Notes: generated by a model not told the origin, from the sequence alone. Positions 42,718 through 52,985 are shown, counted from the stretch's first letter. The stretch is DNA of 64,000 bases from Austwickia sp. (GCA_016699675.1 CP064985.1:2418001-2482000); one strand, 5' to 3'. A program made the numbers and translations.

Positions 42718-44151
42718 GTGAGCCTTCATCTCTACGACACCGCCACTCGCGATCTGCGCGAGTTCACGCCGCTGGAGCCTGGCCGGGTGGGGATGTACAT
42801 CTGTGGGCTCACCACCCAGGGCACCCCGCACATCGGCCACCTGCGCTTCGCGGTCGCGTTCGACGTGCTGCGCCGCTGGCTCGAGATCGGGCACGGGTAC
42901 GCCGTGACCATGGTCCGCAATGTCACCGACATCGACGACAAGATCCTGCGCAAGTCGGCCGAGAACGACGAGCCGTGGTGGGCGTGGAGCTACGCGCACG
43001 AGCGGGAGACGACCCAGGCGCTGGAAACGCTCGGGGTGCTGCCGCCGACGTACGAGCCCCGCGCCACCGGCCACATCACCGAGATGGTCGAGCTGATGGA
43101 GCGCCTGGTCGAGCGGGAGCACGCCTATCCCGCGGCCGACGGCAGCGGGGACGTCTACTTCGACGTGCGGTCCTGGCCCAGCTACGGCGAGCTGACCCAT
43201 CAGGGCATCGACGACATGGAGGCCGCCGAGGACGCGGATCCCCGCGGCAAGCGCGACCCGCGGGACTTCGCCCTCTGGAAGGGGCACAAGGCGGGTGAGC
43301 CGGACACGGCGAGCTGGCCCACGCCGTACGGTCGCGGTCGGCCCGGCTGGCACCTGGAGTGCTCGGCGATGGCGCGCAAGTACCTCGGCGACACCTTCGA
43401 CATCCACGGTGGTGGCGTCGACCTGCGCTTCCCGCACCACGAGAACGAGCAGGCCCAGTCCCGGGCGGCCGGCTACGGGTTCGCGCGGTTCTGGATGCAC
43501 AACGCCTGGCTCACCGCCGCGGGGGAGAAGATGAGCAAGTCCCTCGGCAACGGGATGACCGTGGCCGAGGTGACCAAGGTGGCCCGGCCGTTGGCGGTGC
43601 GCTACTACATCACGTCGTCGCACTACCGCTCGACGCTCGAATACCACGAGGGCTCGCTCGCCGAAGCCGAGGCGGCCGTCGAGCGGATCGAGGGCTTCCT
43701 GCGCCGGGCGCACGGAGACACCGTCGATCCGGCCGACGTGGAGCTGCCCGCGGCCTTCCGCGCGGCCATGGACGACGACCTCGGCGTGTCCGGCGCGCTC
43801 GCGGTCGTGCACGACACCGTCCGGGCCGGCAACACCGCGCTCGACGACGGCGACCCCGACGCCGCCGCGGCGGCCGCCCGGCAGGTCGTCGCCATGACGG
43901 CCGTGCTCGGCGTGAACCCGCTCGACCCGATCTGGGCCGGCGACGGCACCGGGGGCGACGACGGTTCGGCGGCGGCCCTGGAGGCGCTCGTGGCGGACCG
44001 GATCGAACAGCGGGCCGCAGCCCGCAAGGCGCGCGACTTCGCCACGGCGGACGCCATCCGGGACCAACTCGCGGCGGTCGGCGTGCTCGTCGAGGACACC
44101 CCCGCCGGCGCGCGCTGGAGCCTGGCCCGACGCAGCGAGCAGGCCTCCTGA
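42718..44151 (+). CDS. cysS: Cysteinyl-tRNA synthetase
   Basis: Class I aminoacyl-tRNA synthetase, 477 residues. The zinc cysteine C29 in YICGLTTQG, the HIGH motif at 38-41, the Zn-site region WHLECSAMA and HGGGVDLRFPHHENE, and KMSKS at 271-275 are all present. The GTG start at 42718 matches the usual N-terminus. Its context beside rlmB rather than other ligase genes favours CysS over the related MshC. The stop overlaps rlmB by 1 bp. Confidence 0.95.
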   Translation: MSLHLYDTATRDLREFTPLEPGRVGMYICGLTTQGTPHIGHLRFAVAFDVLRRWLEIGHGYAVTMVRNVTDIDDKILRKSAENDEPWWAWSYAHERETTQALETLGVLPPTYEPRATGHITEMVELMERLVEREHAYPAADGSGDVYFDVRSWPSYGELTHQGIDDMEAAEDADPRGKRDPRDFALWKGHKAGEPDTASWPTPYGRGRPGWHLECSAMARKYLGDTFDIHGGGVDLRFPHHENEQAQSRAAGYGFARFWMHNAWLTAAGEKMSKSLGNGMTVAEVTKVARPLAVRYYITSSHYRSTLEYHEGSLAEAEAAVERIEGFLRRAHGDTVDPADVELPAAFRAAMDDDLGVSGALAVVHDTVRAGNTALDDGDPDAAAAAARQVVAMTAVLGVNPLDPIWAGDGTGGDDGSAAALEALVADRIEQRAAARKARDFATADAIRDQLAAVGVLVEDTPAGARWSLARRSEQAS

Positions 44152-45125
44152 TGGCCGGCAACGCGCGCCGACCCGGGGCCACCAGGAAGACGGGATCCAA
44201 GAAGGGGGCGACCGTCGGGTCCGGCGGGCAGCGCCGTCGCGGCCTCGAGGGTCGGGGGCCGACCCCGAAGGCGGAGGATCGCGTCTACCACAAGGCGCAC
44301 AAGGCGGCCAAGCGCGCCGCGGCCAACGCCGCGGGCGCCGGCCGCGGCGCCAAGGCGCCAGCGCGCGCCGGCACTCGGCGTACGAAGGGATCCACCGAGA
44401 TCGTCTTCGGCCGGAACTCCGTCGTGGAGGCGCTGCGCGCGCACGTGCCGGTGAGCACGATGTACGTCGGGAGCCGGATCGACTCCGACGACCGGGTGCG
44501 CGAGGCGCTCAAGCTCGCGCACGAGCAGGGGCTGCCGGTCCTCGAGGCGCCGCGCACCGAGTTGGACCGGCTCACCGACGGCGGCGTGCATCAGGGCCTC
44601 GCGCTGACCGTGCCGGCGTACGCGTACGCCGACCCGCGCGACCTCATCGACCCCGAGGCGCCCGGGATTCCGCTGGTCGTGGCGCTAGACGGCATCACCG
44701 ACCCGCGCAACCTCGGGGCGATCATCCGCTCGGTGGCGGCCTTCGGCGGCCACGGCGTGGTCGTCCCGCAGCGCCGATCCGTGGGCATGACCGCCTCCGC
44801 CTGGAAGACGTCCGCGGGGGCCGCGGCGCGCGTGCCCGTGGCGCAGGCCGCCAACCTCACCCGCACGCTGGAGGACTACCGCAAGGCGGGCTTCTTCGTC
44901 GTCGGGCTCGACATGGACGGCACGGTCTCGCTCCCTGCGCTGGACCTGGCCGACGTGCCGCTGGTCGTCGTGGTCGGCTCCGAGGGCAAGGGCCTGTCCC
45001 GGCTCGTCCGGGAGACCTGCGACCAGGTCGTCTCGATCCCGATCGGCTCGATCGAGTCGCTCAACGCGGGGGTCGCGGTGGGGGTGGCGCTGTACGCCGT
45101 CGCCACCAGGCGCGCCGAGGCCTGA
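44151..45125 (+). CDS. rlmB: 23S rRNA (guanosine-2'-O-)-methyltransferase, TrmH/RlmB family
   Basis: A 324-residue SPOUT methyltransferase. A ~80-residue basic, Ala/Gly/Lys-rich extension precedes the substrate-binding domain (TEIVFGRNSVVEALR). The SPOUT knot motifs are DGITDPRNLGAIIRSV, VVVVGSEGKGLSRL and IPIGSIESLNAGVAVG. The ATG overlaps the cysS stop (TGATG). It ends the carD-ispDF-cysS block and converges on the DUF4032 gene. Confidence 0.92.
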   Translation: MAGNARRPGATRKTGSKKGATVGSGGQRRRGLEGRGPTPKAEDRVYHKAHKAAKRAAANAAGAGRGAKAPARAGTRRTKGSTEIVFGRNSVVEALRAHVPVSTMYVGSRIDSDDRVREALKLAHEQGLPVLEAPRTELDRLTDGGVHQGLALTVPAYAYADPRDLIDPEAPGIPLVVALDGITDPRNLGAIIRSVAAFGGHGVVVPQRRSVGMTASAWKTSAGAAARVPVAQAANLTRTLEDYRKAGFFVVGLDMDGTVSLPALDLADVPLVVVVGSEGKGLSRLVRETCDQVVSIPIGSIESLNAGVAVGVALYAVATRRAEA

Positions 45126-45151
45126 GGCCGGCCGGCAAATCCGTCGACCTT

Positions 45152-46402
45152 CTAGTCCTCGAACATGGCGACCACCGGCATCTCGACCGTGTCGACGCCG
45201 ACGATGGCCTCCTCGTCCCGCTTGCCCGGCAAGACCGTGTTGAGGTAGTCCACGAAGGCCCACAACGTGGTGACGTCCTGACCGGCCTTCTCGGACATGT
45301 ACCAGCGGTGCTCCAGCACCTCGTGGAAGATCTCCGCCGGCTCCAGCTTCCCGGCCAGGTCGGGCGGGACGTTCGACACGATCGGCTCGTACACCTGCGA
45401 CATCCAGTCGTGCGCCACCATCTCCTCGCTGTCGCCCTGCCGCCCCTCGCTCGCGCGGTAGCTGTCCAGGTCGTTGAGGAGCCGGCGGGCCTGGTTCTCC
45501 TGCACGTCGAGGCCCGTGAGCCGCATCAGCCGTCGGCTGTGGTGACCGGCGTCGACGACCTTGGGCTGGATCTGGATCGTCGTACCGGCCAGGTCCGTCG
45601 ACAACGCCAGCTCGTCGACGTCGAAGCCGAGCGCGTTGAGCCGCCGGATCCGCTCGTCGACCCGCCACCGATCCCCGGTCTCGAACCGCTCCACCCCGGT
45701 CAGCTCGTCCCACAACTGCTCGTAGCGGATCAGCACCCGCTCCGACATGGCGACCGGGTCCAGCCCCTCGGCCGCGGGGGAGCCACTCGCCGCGAGGTCC
45801 ATGACCTCGCCGCCGATGTTGACCCGCGCGATGTCCAGGTCGTGCTCGCGCTGCCCCTTGGTCAGCGACGGGAGCAGCTGGCCGGTCTCGGCGTCGACGA
45901 GGTACGCCGAGAACGCCCCCGCATCGCGCCGGAACAGCGTGTTCGACAGGGACACGTCGCCCCACCAGAACCCCGCGAGGTGCAGCCGCACCAGCAGGAC
46001 CGCGAGCGCGTCCAGCAGCCGCCGGGCCGTGTCCGGCTGCATCCGCTGGCTGAACACGGCCCGGTAGGGGAGCGCAAACTTCAGGTGCCGCGTTAGGAGG
46101 CAGGCATCGAGCGGTTCGCCGTCCGGGGTGGTCCGTCCACTGATCACCCCGAACGGCTTCACCGTCGGCTGCTCCAATCGGCGCAGCGACCGCAGCAGCC
46201 CGTACTCCGCACGCGCGATCTCCTCCTTGATCTCCTTGACCGCGAGGACCCGCCCCGACACCTTGACGAACCGGACCACGTGCCGGGAGATCCCGCGGGG
46301 CAGGTGCGCCAGGTAGGGGCCGTCCCATTCCTCCAGCGGCGTCGACCAGGGCAGGTCGAGCAGCGCCGGATCCGGGCGGGACGCGGTGATCTGCAGCGGC
46401 AT
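45152..46402 (-). CDS. DUF4032 protein with kinase-like N-terminal region
   Basis: A 416-residue cytosolic protein. The N-terminal half has a lipopolysaccharide-kinase-like fold: VVRFVKVSGRVLAVKEIKEE holds a conserved Lys, and GFWWGDVSLSNTLFRRD resembles the catalytic loop with Asp and Asn. The C-terminal half (LMRLTGLDVQENQARRLLND ... VLEHRWYMSEKAGQDVT) is the DUF4032 region. Activity and substrate are unknown. It converges on rlmB and is divergent from the toxin-antitoxin pair. Confidence 0.8.
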   Translation of the reverse strand: MPLQITASRPDPALLDLPWSTPLEEWDGPYLAHLPRGISRHVVRFVKVSGRVLAVKEIKEEIARAEYGLLRSLRRLEQPTVKPFGVISGRTTPDGEPLDACLLTRHLKFALPYRAVFSQRMQPDTARRLLDALAVLLVRLHLAGFWWGDVSLSNTLFRRDAGAFSAYLVDAETGQLLPSLTKGQREHDLDIARVNIGGEVMDLAASGSPAAEGLDPVAMSERVLIRYEQLWDELTGVERFETGDRWRVDERIRRLNALGFDVDELALSTDLAGTTIQIQPKVVDAGHHSRRLMRLTGLDVQENQARRLLNDLDSYRASEGRQGDSEEMVAHDWMSQVYEPIVSNVPPDLAGKLEPAEIFHEVLEHRWYMSEKAGQDVTTLWAFVDYLNTVLPGKRDEEAIVGVDTVEMPVVAMFED

Positions 46403-46478
46403 CCCGCGATTATCTCCCTCCAGGGGGCACCGGGCGTAGGGGCGTACTGACAACGTCAGGGTCTCGGGCGCGCTCGCC

Positions 46479-46497
46479 GGTATGCTGAACTCATACC
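46479..46497. promoter_or_regulatory. Operator overlapping the -10 of the RHH/ParE pair
   Basis: GGTATG (46479-46484) and CATACC (46492-46497) are inverted around a 7-nt centre. TATGCT at 46481-46486 fits a -10 box, so an RHH antitoxin bound here would block its own promoter. A GAGGAGG just downstream serves the antitoxin ATG. Confidence 0.6.
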
Positions 46498-46510
46498 GAG
46501 GAGGTCCGGC

Positions 46511-46765
46511 ATGGCGGTGCGGAAGGTTGCGGTGACGCTGCCCGAGGAGCTGTACGAGCTGGTCGAGCGGGCCCGCAAGATCGAACACCGGTCGCGGTCC
46601 GAGATGATCCAGGAGGCGATCCGCACGCACTTCGGCGAAGCGAAGTACTGCCCGTCCGAGGAGGAGCGACGCCTGCTGCAGCAGGCCTTGGACGAGGACG
46701 CCGCACAGCCCCACGCCGCGCGGCCCTGGAGCGAGGTGCATCGCGAACTGTGGGGACAGCGATAA
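46511..46765 (+). CDS. Ribbon-helix-helix antitoxin
   Basis: An 84-residue antitoxin. The first 45 residues form an RHH DNA-binding domain (KVAVTLPEELYELVERARK, SRSEMIQEAIRTHFGE); the acidic C-terminus should bind and neutralise the toxin. A strong GAGGAGG lies 7 nt upstream of the ATG. The toxin gene overlaps its 3' end by 16 bp. Autorepression through the palindrome over the -10 is likely. Confidence 0.85.
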   Translation: MAVRKVAVTLPEELYELVERARKIEHRSRSEMIQEAIRTHFGEAKYCPSEEERRLLQQALDEDAAQPHAARPWSEVHRELWGQR

Positions 46766-47067
46766 ACGTCGTCCTCGCACCCGCCGCGGTCGCCGACGTG
46801 CGTGCCGCCCGGGATCACTACGCCGAGGTCAGCGCCGAACTGGCGGACGCCTTCGTCGAGGCGCTCGGCCGAGTCGTCGAACGCCTCACGGCGTTTCCCC
46901 GCTCGGGCACCATGGTCGAGGGCTTCAGCGACTTGCGTCGTGCCCGGATGCGACGGTTCCCGTATGGCGTCTTCTATCAGCTCTCCGAGCCGGCAGAGGT
47001 TCGCATCGTCCGGGTGTTGCACGATCGCCAGGACCGACCGCGGGGTTTGGACCACCCGGAGCCCTGA
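46750..47067 (+). CDS. RelE/ParE-family toxin
   Basis: A 105-residue toxin with the ParE core: APAAVADVRAARDHYAEVSA, FVEALGRVVERLTAFPRSG, RRARMRRFPYGVFYQL and VRIVRVLHDRQDR. ParE members inhibit gyrase and RelE members cut mRNA; this one looks closer to ParE, with no RelE catalytic residues obvious. The GTG start at 46750 lies inside the antitoxin gene. Ends 14 bp before a strong hairpin. Confidence 0.82.
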   Translation: MGTAINVVLAPAAVADVRAARDHYAEVSAELADAFVEALGRVVERLTAFPRSGTMVEGFSDLRRARMRRFPYGVFYQLSEPAEVRIVRVLHDRQDRPRGLDHPEP

Positions 47068-47080
47068 AATGCAGCCCGAC

Positions 47081-47124
47081 ATGCAGGACTGCCCCCAGCT
47101 GTGGGGCTGAAGGCAGTCCTGCAT
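47081..47124. terminator. Bidirectional terminator between parE-like gene and the mal operon
   Basis: A 13-bp stem (47081-47093 and 47112-47124) with an inner CCCC/GGGG pairing in the loop. It separates the toxin gene (plus) from the ATPase gene of the maltose importer (minus). Confidence 0.8.
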
Positions 47125-47139
47125 GCGTCGTCGAGCGGC

Positions 47140-48213
<1,074 letters not shown>

Positions 48214-48375
48214 GACGACGTTGTCTTCCCTTCACCGGCAGGAACGTGCCGGACGATCCGTTGTAAAGGATGGATGCCCCGACCTTGGGGAGACCCGAGG
48301 GTCCAGGCGATATGCGGTTGTCGAGCGGAACTGCGCGAAACGCGCCCGCCACGAGCAGGCTACGCCATCGGCCGA

Positions 48376-49224
48376 TCAGCCCTTGGTGGAACCCGCAGTA
48401 AGCCCCGCGACCAGGTGTCTTTGGGCGAAGAAGAACACGACGGCGGCGGGAATCGTGATGAGCACGGCCGCGGCGGTCAGCAGATCCCAGTGCGGTAGCG
48501 CCGGCGGCCGGGGCACGAGGATCTGCATGCCGTAGGCGAGGGTGTACTTGTCGTCGGTGTTGAGGAAGGCGCTCGCATAGGCGACCTCGCCCCACGCCGT
48601 GAGGAACGTGTAGAACGCGGTCACGGCCAGGCCCGGCCGGGCCAGCGGCAGGATGACCCGCCAGAACGTCCCGAACGGCCCGAGCCCGTCGACGTGCGCG
48701 GCCTCGTCCAGTTCGCCGGGGATCGAGTCGAAGTAGCCCTTGAGCATCCAGGTGCAGAACGGGACCGCGATCGTGCAGTACGCGATGACCAGGGACACGT
48801 GGGTGTTGATCAGGCCCAGCCGGGACATGATCGTGTAGATCGGCACGATGAGGATCGAGACCGGGAACATCTGGGTGACGAGGAAGGTCCACATCAGCGA
48901 CCGCTTGCCCGGGAAGTTGAACCGGCTGATCGCGTAGCCCGCCGTCGCCGACATCGCGATGCCGATCAGCATCGTGAAGAGGGCGCAGACGACGGAGTTC
49001 GCGAACCACCTGGCGAAGTCGGTCGTCCCGAGCAGGCTCGAGTAGTTCTCCAGCGTGGGGCTGGTGGGCAGGCCGAGCTGACCGACCTCGGCCGCCGGCT
49101 TGAACGAGGCCAACGCGATCCACGCGATGGGGAACACGGCCACGAAGGTCGCGAAGAGCAACGTGGCGTGCAGGCCCACGGAGGCGGCGGGGGAACGGTG
49201 GCCACGACGGGTCCGGCGTGCCAT
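48376..49224 (-). CDS. malG: Maltose-type ABC transporter permease MalG
   Basis: A 282-residue CUT1 permease with six membrane helices. The EAA coupling loop reads ELDEAAHVDGLGPFGTFWRV. Its ATG overlaps the malF stop by 1 bp (TGATG). The sequence ends AGLTAGSTKG, the usual MalG C-terminus. Confidence 0.93.
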   Translation of the reverse strand: MARRTRRGHRSPAASVGLHATLLFATFVAVFPIAWIALASFKPAAEVGQLGLPTSPTLENYSSLLGTTDFARWFANSVVCALFTMLIGIAMSATAGYAISRFNFPGKRSLMWTFLVTQMFPVSILIVPIYTIMSRLGLINTHVSLVIAYCTIAVPFCTWMLKGYFDSIPGELDEAAHVDGLGPFGTFWRVILPLARPGLAVTAFYTFLTAWGEVAYASAFLNTDDKYTLAYGMQILVPRPPALPHWDLLTAAAVLITIPAAVVFFFAQRHLVAGLTAGSTKG

Positions 49225-50180
49225 CACCACACCTCCCCTTGGCTGCGGAGCACTCGCCGGTAGACGAGCGAGTAGAGCACGAGGATGGAGAGGATGACCA
49301 CGCCGTACGCCGCGGCGAAGCCGTAGTTGCGGATGCCCTCGAAGGCCGCGCGATACGCCCCCGTCACGAGGATCTCCGTGCCGCCCGACGGGCCGCCGCG
49401 GCTGACCAGGAAGATGATCGGGAACATGTTGAAGGTCCAGATCGTGCCGAGCAGGATCACCGAGTTCGACACCGGCCGCAGGCCCGGCAGCGTGACATTG
49501 GTGAACCGCTGCCAGCCGGTGGCGCCGTCCATCTCGGCGGCCTCGTAAAGCTCGCCGGGGATCGCCTGCATGCCGCCGAGCAGCGCGACCATCATGAACG
49601 GCACGCCGAGCCAGACGTTGACGATGATGCAGGCGATCAGGGCCTTGGGCGTCGTGTCGAAGAAGTCCACGGCCTGGCCGCCCATCCCGGTGATGACTGC
49701 GTTGATGATGCCCGCGTCGCGGTCGAAGATGAACTTCCACGCGAATGCCGAGACGAACGCGGGGACCGCCCACGGCAGGATCAGCAGCACGCGGTAGATG
49801 CTGCGGAGGCGCATCTCGCGGTGCAGCAGGATCGCCAGGCCGAGCCCGAGCGTGTAGTGGAAGAACACGCAGGCGGCGGTCCAGATCAGCGTGATGAGCA
49901 GCTGATGCCAGAACTCGCCGACCCGGCCGGTGAGCAGGTCGGCGTAGTTGCCGAGCCCGATAAAGTGCGCCTGGTTCGGGTTGGGCCGACACTCCTGGTC
50001 GCCGCCGAGGGTCTTGGTGCACACCTCGGCGGCCTGGTTGGCCTCGGTGAGATTGGTGAAGGACTGCCAGATGCCCTGCACGAGGGGGTAGAAGACGAGC
50101 ACGGCGAGCACGATGACGACGGGCGCGACGAAGGCCCACGCGTACCAGTGCTTGCCCCACAGGGTCCGGAGCCGGTTCAT
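49224..50180 (-). CDS. malF: Maltose-type ABC transporter permease MalF
   Basis: A 318-residue permease with about six to seven membrane segments and an extracytoplasmic insert after the first helix (EVCTKTLGGDQECRPNP region). The EAA loop is ELYEAAEMDGATGWQRFTNV. GGGGGAG precedes the ATG at 50180. It follows malE after 159 bp that contain a strong hairpin. Confidence 0.93.
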   Translation of the reverse strand: MNRLRTLWGKHWYAWAFVAPVVIVLAVLVFYPLVQGIWQSFTNLTEANQAAEVCTKTLGGDQECRPNPNQAHFIGLGNYADLLTGRVGEFWHQLLITLIWTAACVFFHYTLGLGLAILLHREMRLRSIYRVLLILPWAVPAFVSAFAWKFIFDRDAGIINAVITGMGGQAVDFFDTTPKALIACIIVNVWLGVPFMMVALLGGMQAIPGELYEAAEMDGATGWQRFTNVTLPGLRPVSNSVILLGTIWTFNMFPIIFLVSRGGPSGGTEILVTGAYRAAFEGIRNYGFAAAYGVVILSILVLYSLVYRRVLRSQGEVW

Positions 50181-50273
50181 CGGCTCCCCCCGATGCTGAC
50201 GACGACCGACATGGAACTCCTTGAGAGCGGTACGGCGGTGCTGCGGTGGGTGCGGAACAGACAGGTCATGGGA

Positions 50274-50316
50274 CACGCCGTACGGCGGCCGGGGTGGCCG
50301 CCCGCCGTACGGCGTG
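50274..50316 (-). terminator. Intra-operon hairpin between malE and malF
   Basis: Perfect 15-bp inverted arms (50274-50288 and 50302-50316) built around the palindrome GCCGTACGGC, with a 13-nt loop, 24 bp after the malE stop. As between pstS and pstC, it should favour expression of the binding protein over the permeases. Confidence 0.7.
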
Positions 50317-50339
50317 CGGGATCAGCTGAGACGGCGCAC

Positions 50340-51650
50340 TCAGCCGACGGTGCTGTAGCTCTTGACGACCTCGGCCTTGTAGGTGTTGGCGACCTCGGTC
50401 AGCGTCGCCTTCGGGTCCGCGAGGTTGACCATAAGCTTGGTCGCGGCCTTGTCGAGCGGCGCGAACAGCTGGCCGCCCTCGGGGATCCAGGCGCGCTCGA
50501 CCGCAACGTCTATGGCCGGCTGCCACGCCTTGACGAGCGGGTTCGTGACCTTGTCGTAGGCGGACTTGCGGGTGGGCAGGACGCCGAGCTTGTCGGAGAT
50601 CTTGGCCTGGTTCTCCGGGCTCGTCATGAACTTGATGAAGGCGATCGCGGCCTTGGCCTTGTCGCTGCTCATGCCCTGGTAGACGACGTAGTCGTGGCCG
50701 CCGACGGGGGCGCCGGCCTTCTTGGAGCCGGCCGGGACCGCGGCGATGCCGAGGTTGTCCTTGCCGCCGAAGGTGGCGGCCTTGGAGACGTTCGCGGTCT
50801 CCCACGGGCCCTGCACGAGCATGGCCACGTTGCCGGCGTTGAAGGCGTCCATCATGGCCTTGTAGGCCTCGGTGGCGGGGGCCTTGGTGAAGCCGGGAGA
50901 CTTCAGCAGCTCCTGGGCCTTGGTGACGCCGGCCACGGCGGGGGCGTCGTTGACGACGATCTTCTTCGCCTGCGGGTCGAGCAGGTTGCCGCCCTCGCCG
51001 TAGATGAACGGCAGCAGGTAGTAGCCGGCCGGGTTCAGGTAAACGCCGTCTTTGCCCGTTTTGGTCTTGATGGCGGCGGCGGCCGTCTTCATCTCGTCCC
51101 AGGTCTTGGGCGGCTGGACGCCCGCGTCGGCGAGCATCTTCTTGTTGTACATGAGGCCGAGGGTGTCGGTGACCTGCGGGACGCCGTACGTGCCGCCGTT
51201 GAACTGGGTCGAACCCTTGGGGGCGGCCAGGAAGTCGTCCATGTCCTTGGTCAGCTCGGTGCCGTCGAGCTTGTAGAGGTAACCGAGGGAAGCGAACTCG
51301 GGCACCCAGGCGACCTCGGCGCGCAAGATGTCCGGAGCGCCGGACTTCGCCGCGGCGGCCGTCTTGAACTTGTTCTGGGCCTCACCGAACGGGACCGACT
51401 GGTAGTTGATCTTGACGTTGGGGTACTGCTTGCTGAACTCCGCGATCATCTCCTTGTACATCGGGGCCTCGTTGGTCGCATCCGAGGTGTCCCACCAGGT
51501 CAGGTCGCCCTTGATGTCCGCAGCATTCGCGGACGCACCGCTGGAGGCGGCGCTGGAAGTCGTTGCAGTGGTGCTGCCGCCGCCACCGCAGGCGGTCAGC
51601 GCAATCGCCGTCGTGGTGAGCAGGGTTGCAGCGTAAACGCTCCGGCGCAT
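50340..51650 (-). CDS. malE: Maltose/maltodextrin-binding lipoprotein
   Basis: A 436-residue substrate-binding protein with lipobox LTAC (lipidated cysteine at residue 21) and a Gly/Ser/Thr linker. The mature part begins DLTWWDTSDATNEAPMYKEM and contains KSGAPDILRAEVAWVPEFAS and GPWETANV, close to actinobacterial MalE. Substrate preference for maltodextrin over trehalose is inferred from this resemblance, the LacI partner and the operator. It leads the operon malE-malF-malG-ATPase. Confidence 0.9.
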   Translation of the reverse strand: MRRSVYAATLLTTTAIALTACGGGGSTTATTSSAASSGASANAADIKGDLTWWDTSDATNEAPMYKEMIAEFSKQYPNVKINYQSVPFGEAQNKFKTAAAAKSGAPDILRAEVAWVPEFASLGYLYKLDGTELTKDMDDFLAAPKGSTQFNGGTYGVPQVTDTLGLMYNKKMLADAGVQPPKTWDEMKTAAAAIKTKTGKDGVYLNPAGYYLLPFIYGEGGNLLDPQAKKIVVNDAPAVAGVTKAQELLKSPGFTKAPATEAYKAMMDAFNAGNVAMLVQGPWETANVSKAATFGGKDNLGIAAVPAGSKKAGAPVGGHDYVVYQGMSSDKAKAAIAFIKFMTSPENQAKISDKLGVLPTRKSAYDKVTNPLVKAWQPAIDVAVERAWIPEGGQLFAPLDKAATKLMVNLADPKATLTEVANTYKAEVVKSYSTVG

Positions 51651-51716
51651 GGGTGTGTGCTCCTAGGTAGTTCGCGGCGGGCGCCCTCGCCCGCTCTTCC
51701 CGGGAGCCTAAAGCTC

Positions 51717-51730
51717 TGCAAGATCTTGCA
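51717..51730. promoter_or_regulatory. LacI/MalR-type operator before malE
   Basis: TGCAAGATCTTGCA is a perfect 14-bp palindrome in the 216-bp region between divergent malE and the LacI gene. TTGCAAG-type palindromes are typical of actinobacterial MalR operators. A further CTTGCG half-site lies ~24 bp downstream. The surrounding stretch is AT-richer, as expected of a promoter. Confidence 0.75.
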
Positions 51731-51866
51731 CAAGCCTTTGGAGACTTCTTGCGTAATTTCGTTACCTCGGGGATAGTCGCGTCGTGAGGTGCCGCGGCGT
51801 CGTGGGGGACTCAGCCCCATTGGTAATCTCCCGCCACAGGCGCCGCCGACGTACGGAGGAGGACCC

Positions 51867-52985
51867 ATGCGAGCTCCGCGGCTAGCGGACGTGGCCGCGC
51901 AGACCGGCGTGTCCGAGGCCACCGTGAGCCGGGTCCTCAACGGCAAGCCCGGCGTGGCCGAGAGCACTCGCGTGGCGGTCCTCGCCGCCGTCGACATGCT
52001 CGGCTACGACCGCCCGGCCAAGCTCCGGCGCGCGAGCGTCGGGCTGGTTGGGCTCGTCGTCCCGGAGCTGGAGAACCCGGTCTTCCCGGCGTTCGCGCAG
52101 GCCATCGAGTCCGGCCTGGCGGCGCGGGACTACACCCCGATCCTGTGCACCCAGACCGCGGGCGGCATCGCCGAGGACGACTACGTGGCGATGATGCTCG
52201 AGCGGGGGGTCTCGGGGATCGTCTTCGTCTCCGGGCTGCACGCCGACGCCACGGCGGACATGTCGCGCTACCACGCCCTGACCCAGCGCGGGCTGCCCGT
52301 CGTGCTGGTCAACGGCTACCAGGAGAGCGTCGAGGCCCCGTTCGTGAGCAACGACGACGTCGGGGCGATGGCGCTCGCGGTCGGTCACCTCGTGGGGCTC
52401 GGCCACCGTCGCATCGGCCTGGCCGTGGGCCAGGAGCGGTTCGTCCCCTCGCACCGCAAAATCACCGGCTTCCGGCAGGCCATGGCCGACCTGGTGGGCC
52501 TCGACGATGTCAGCGACCTCATCGCCAGCACGCTGTTCACGGTTGAGGGCGGCAGTCAGGCGGCGGCCCAGCTCCTGGACGCCGGCTGCACCGCCATCAC
52601 CTGCGGCAGCGACATCATGGCGCTGGGCGTCATCGCCGAGGCGCGGCGCCGCGGGCTGAGCGTCCCGACGGACCTGTCCGTGGTGGGCTATGACGACTCG
52701 CTGCTGATGGCCTACACCGACCCGCCGCTGACCACCGTCCGGCAGGACACCACGGGCATGGCCCAGGCCGCGGTGTCGCTGCTCCTCGCGCAGATCGAGG
52801 GTCAGCCGACGCCGCGTGCCGAACTCGTGTTCCGTCCCGATTTCGTCGTTCGCTCCTCCACTGGCCCCGCCCCGCAGACCAGCGCGGCGCACGCGGCGAT
52901 GCGACGCGGCGAGGCGGGCCTGTCCGCGCGGCTGGAGGGGGCGGTGCGGACGGCCCGCGGTCGGCGCGGTGGGCGGTCGGCTTAG
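51867..52985 (+). CDS. malR: LacI-family transcriptional repressor (MalR-like)
   Basis: A 372-residue regulator. The N-terminal LacI helix-turn-helix is RLADVAAQTGVSEATVSRVL followed by the hinge region NGKPGVAESTR. The periplasmic-binding-like core includes GLVVPELENPVFPAFAQAI, LGHRRIGLAVG and VVGYDDSLLMAYTDPPLTTV. GGAGGAGG precedes the ATG. Divergence from malE and the palindrome between them point to maltose control. The stop overlaps otsB by 4 bp in a tail-to-tail arrangement. Confidence 0.88.
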   Translation: MRAPRLADVAAQTGVSEATVSRVLNGKPGVAESTRVAVLAAVDMLGYDRPAKLRRASVGLVGLVVPELENPVFPAFAQAIESGLAARDYTPILCTQTAGGIAEDDYVAMMLERGVSGIVFVSGLHADATADMSRYHALTQRGLPVVLVNGYQESVEAPFVSNDDVGAMALAVGHLVGLGHRRIGLAVGQERFVPSHRKITGFRQAMADLVGLDDVSDLIASTLFTVEGGSQAAAQLLDAGCTAITCGSDIMALGVIAEARRRGLSVPTDLSVVGYDDSLLMAYTDPPLTTVRQDTTGMAQAAVSLLLAQIEGQPTPRAELVFRPDFVVRSSTGPAPQTSAAHAAMRRGEAGLSARLEGAVRTARGRRGGRSA

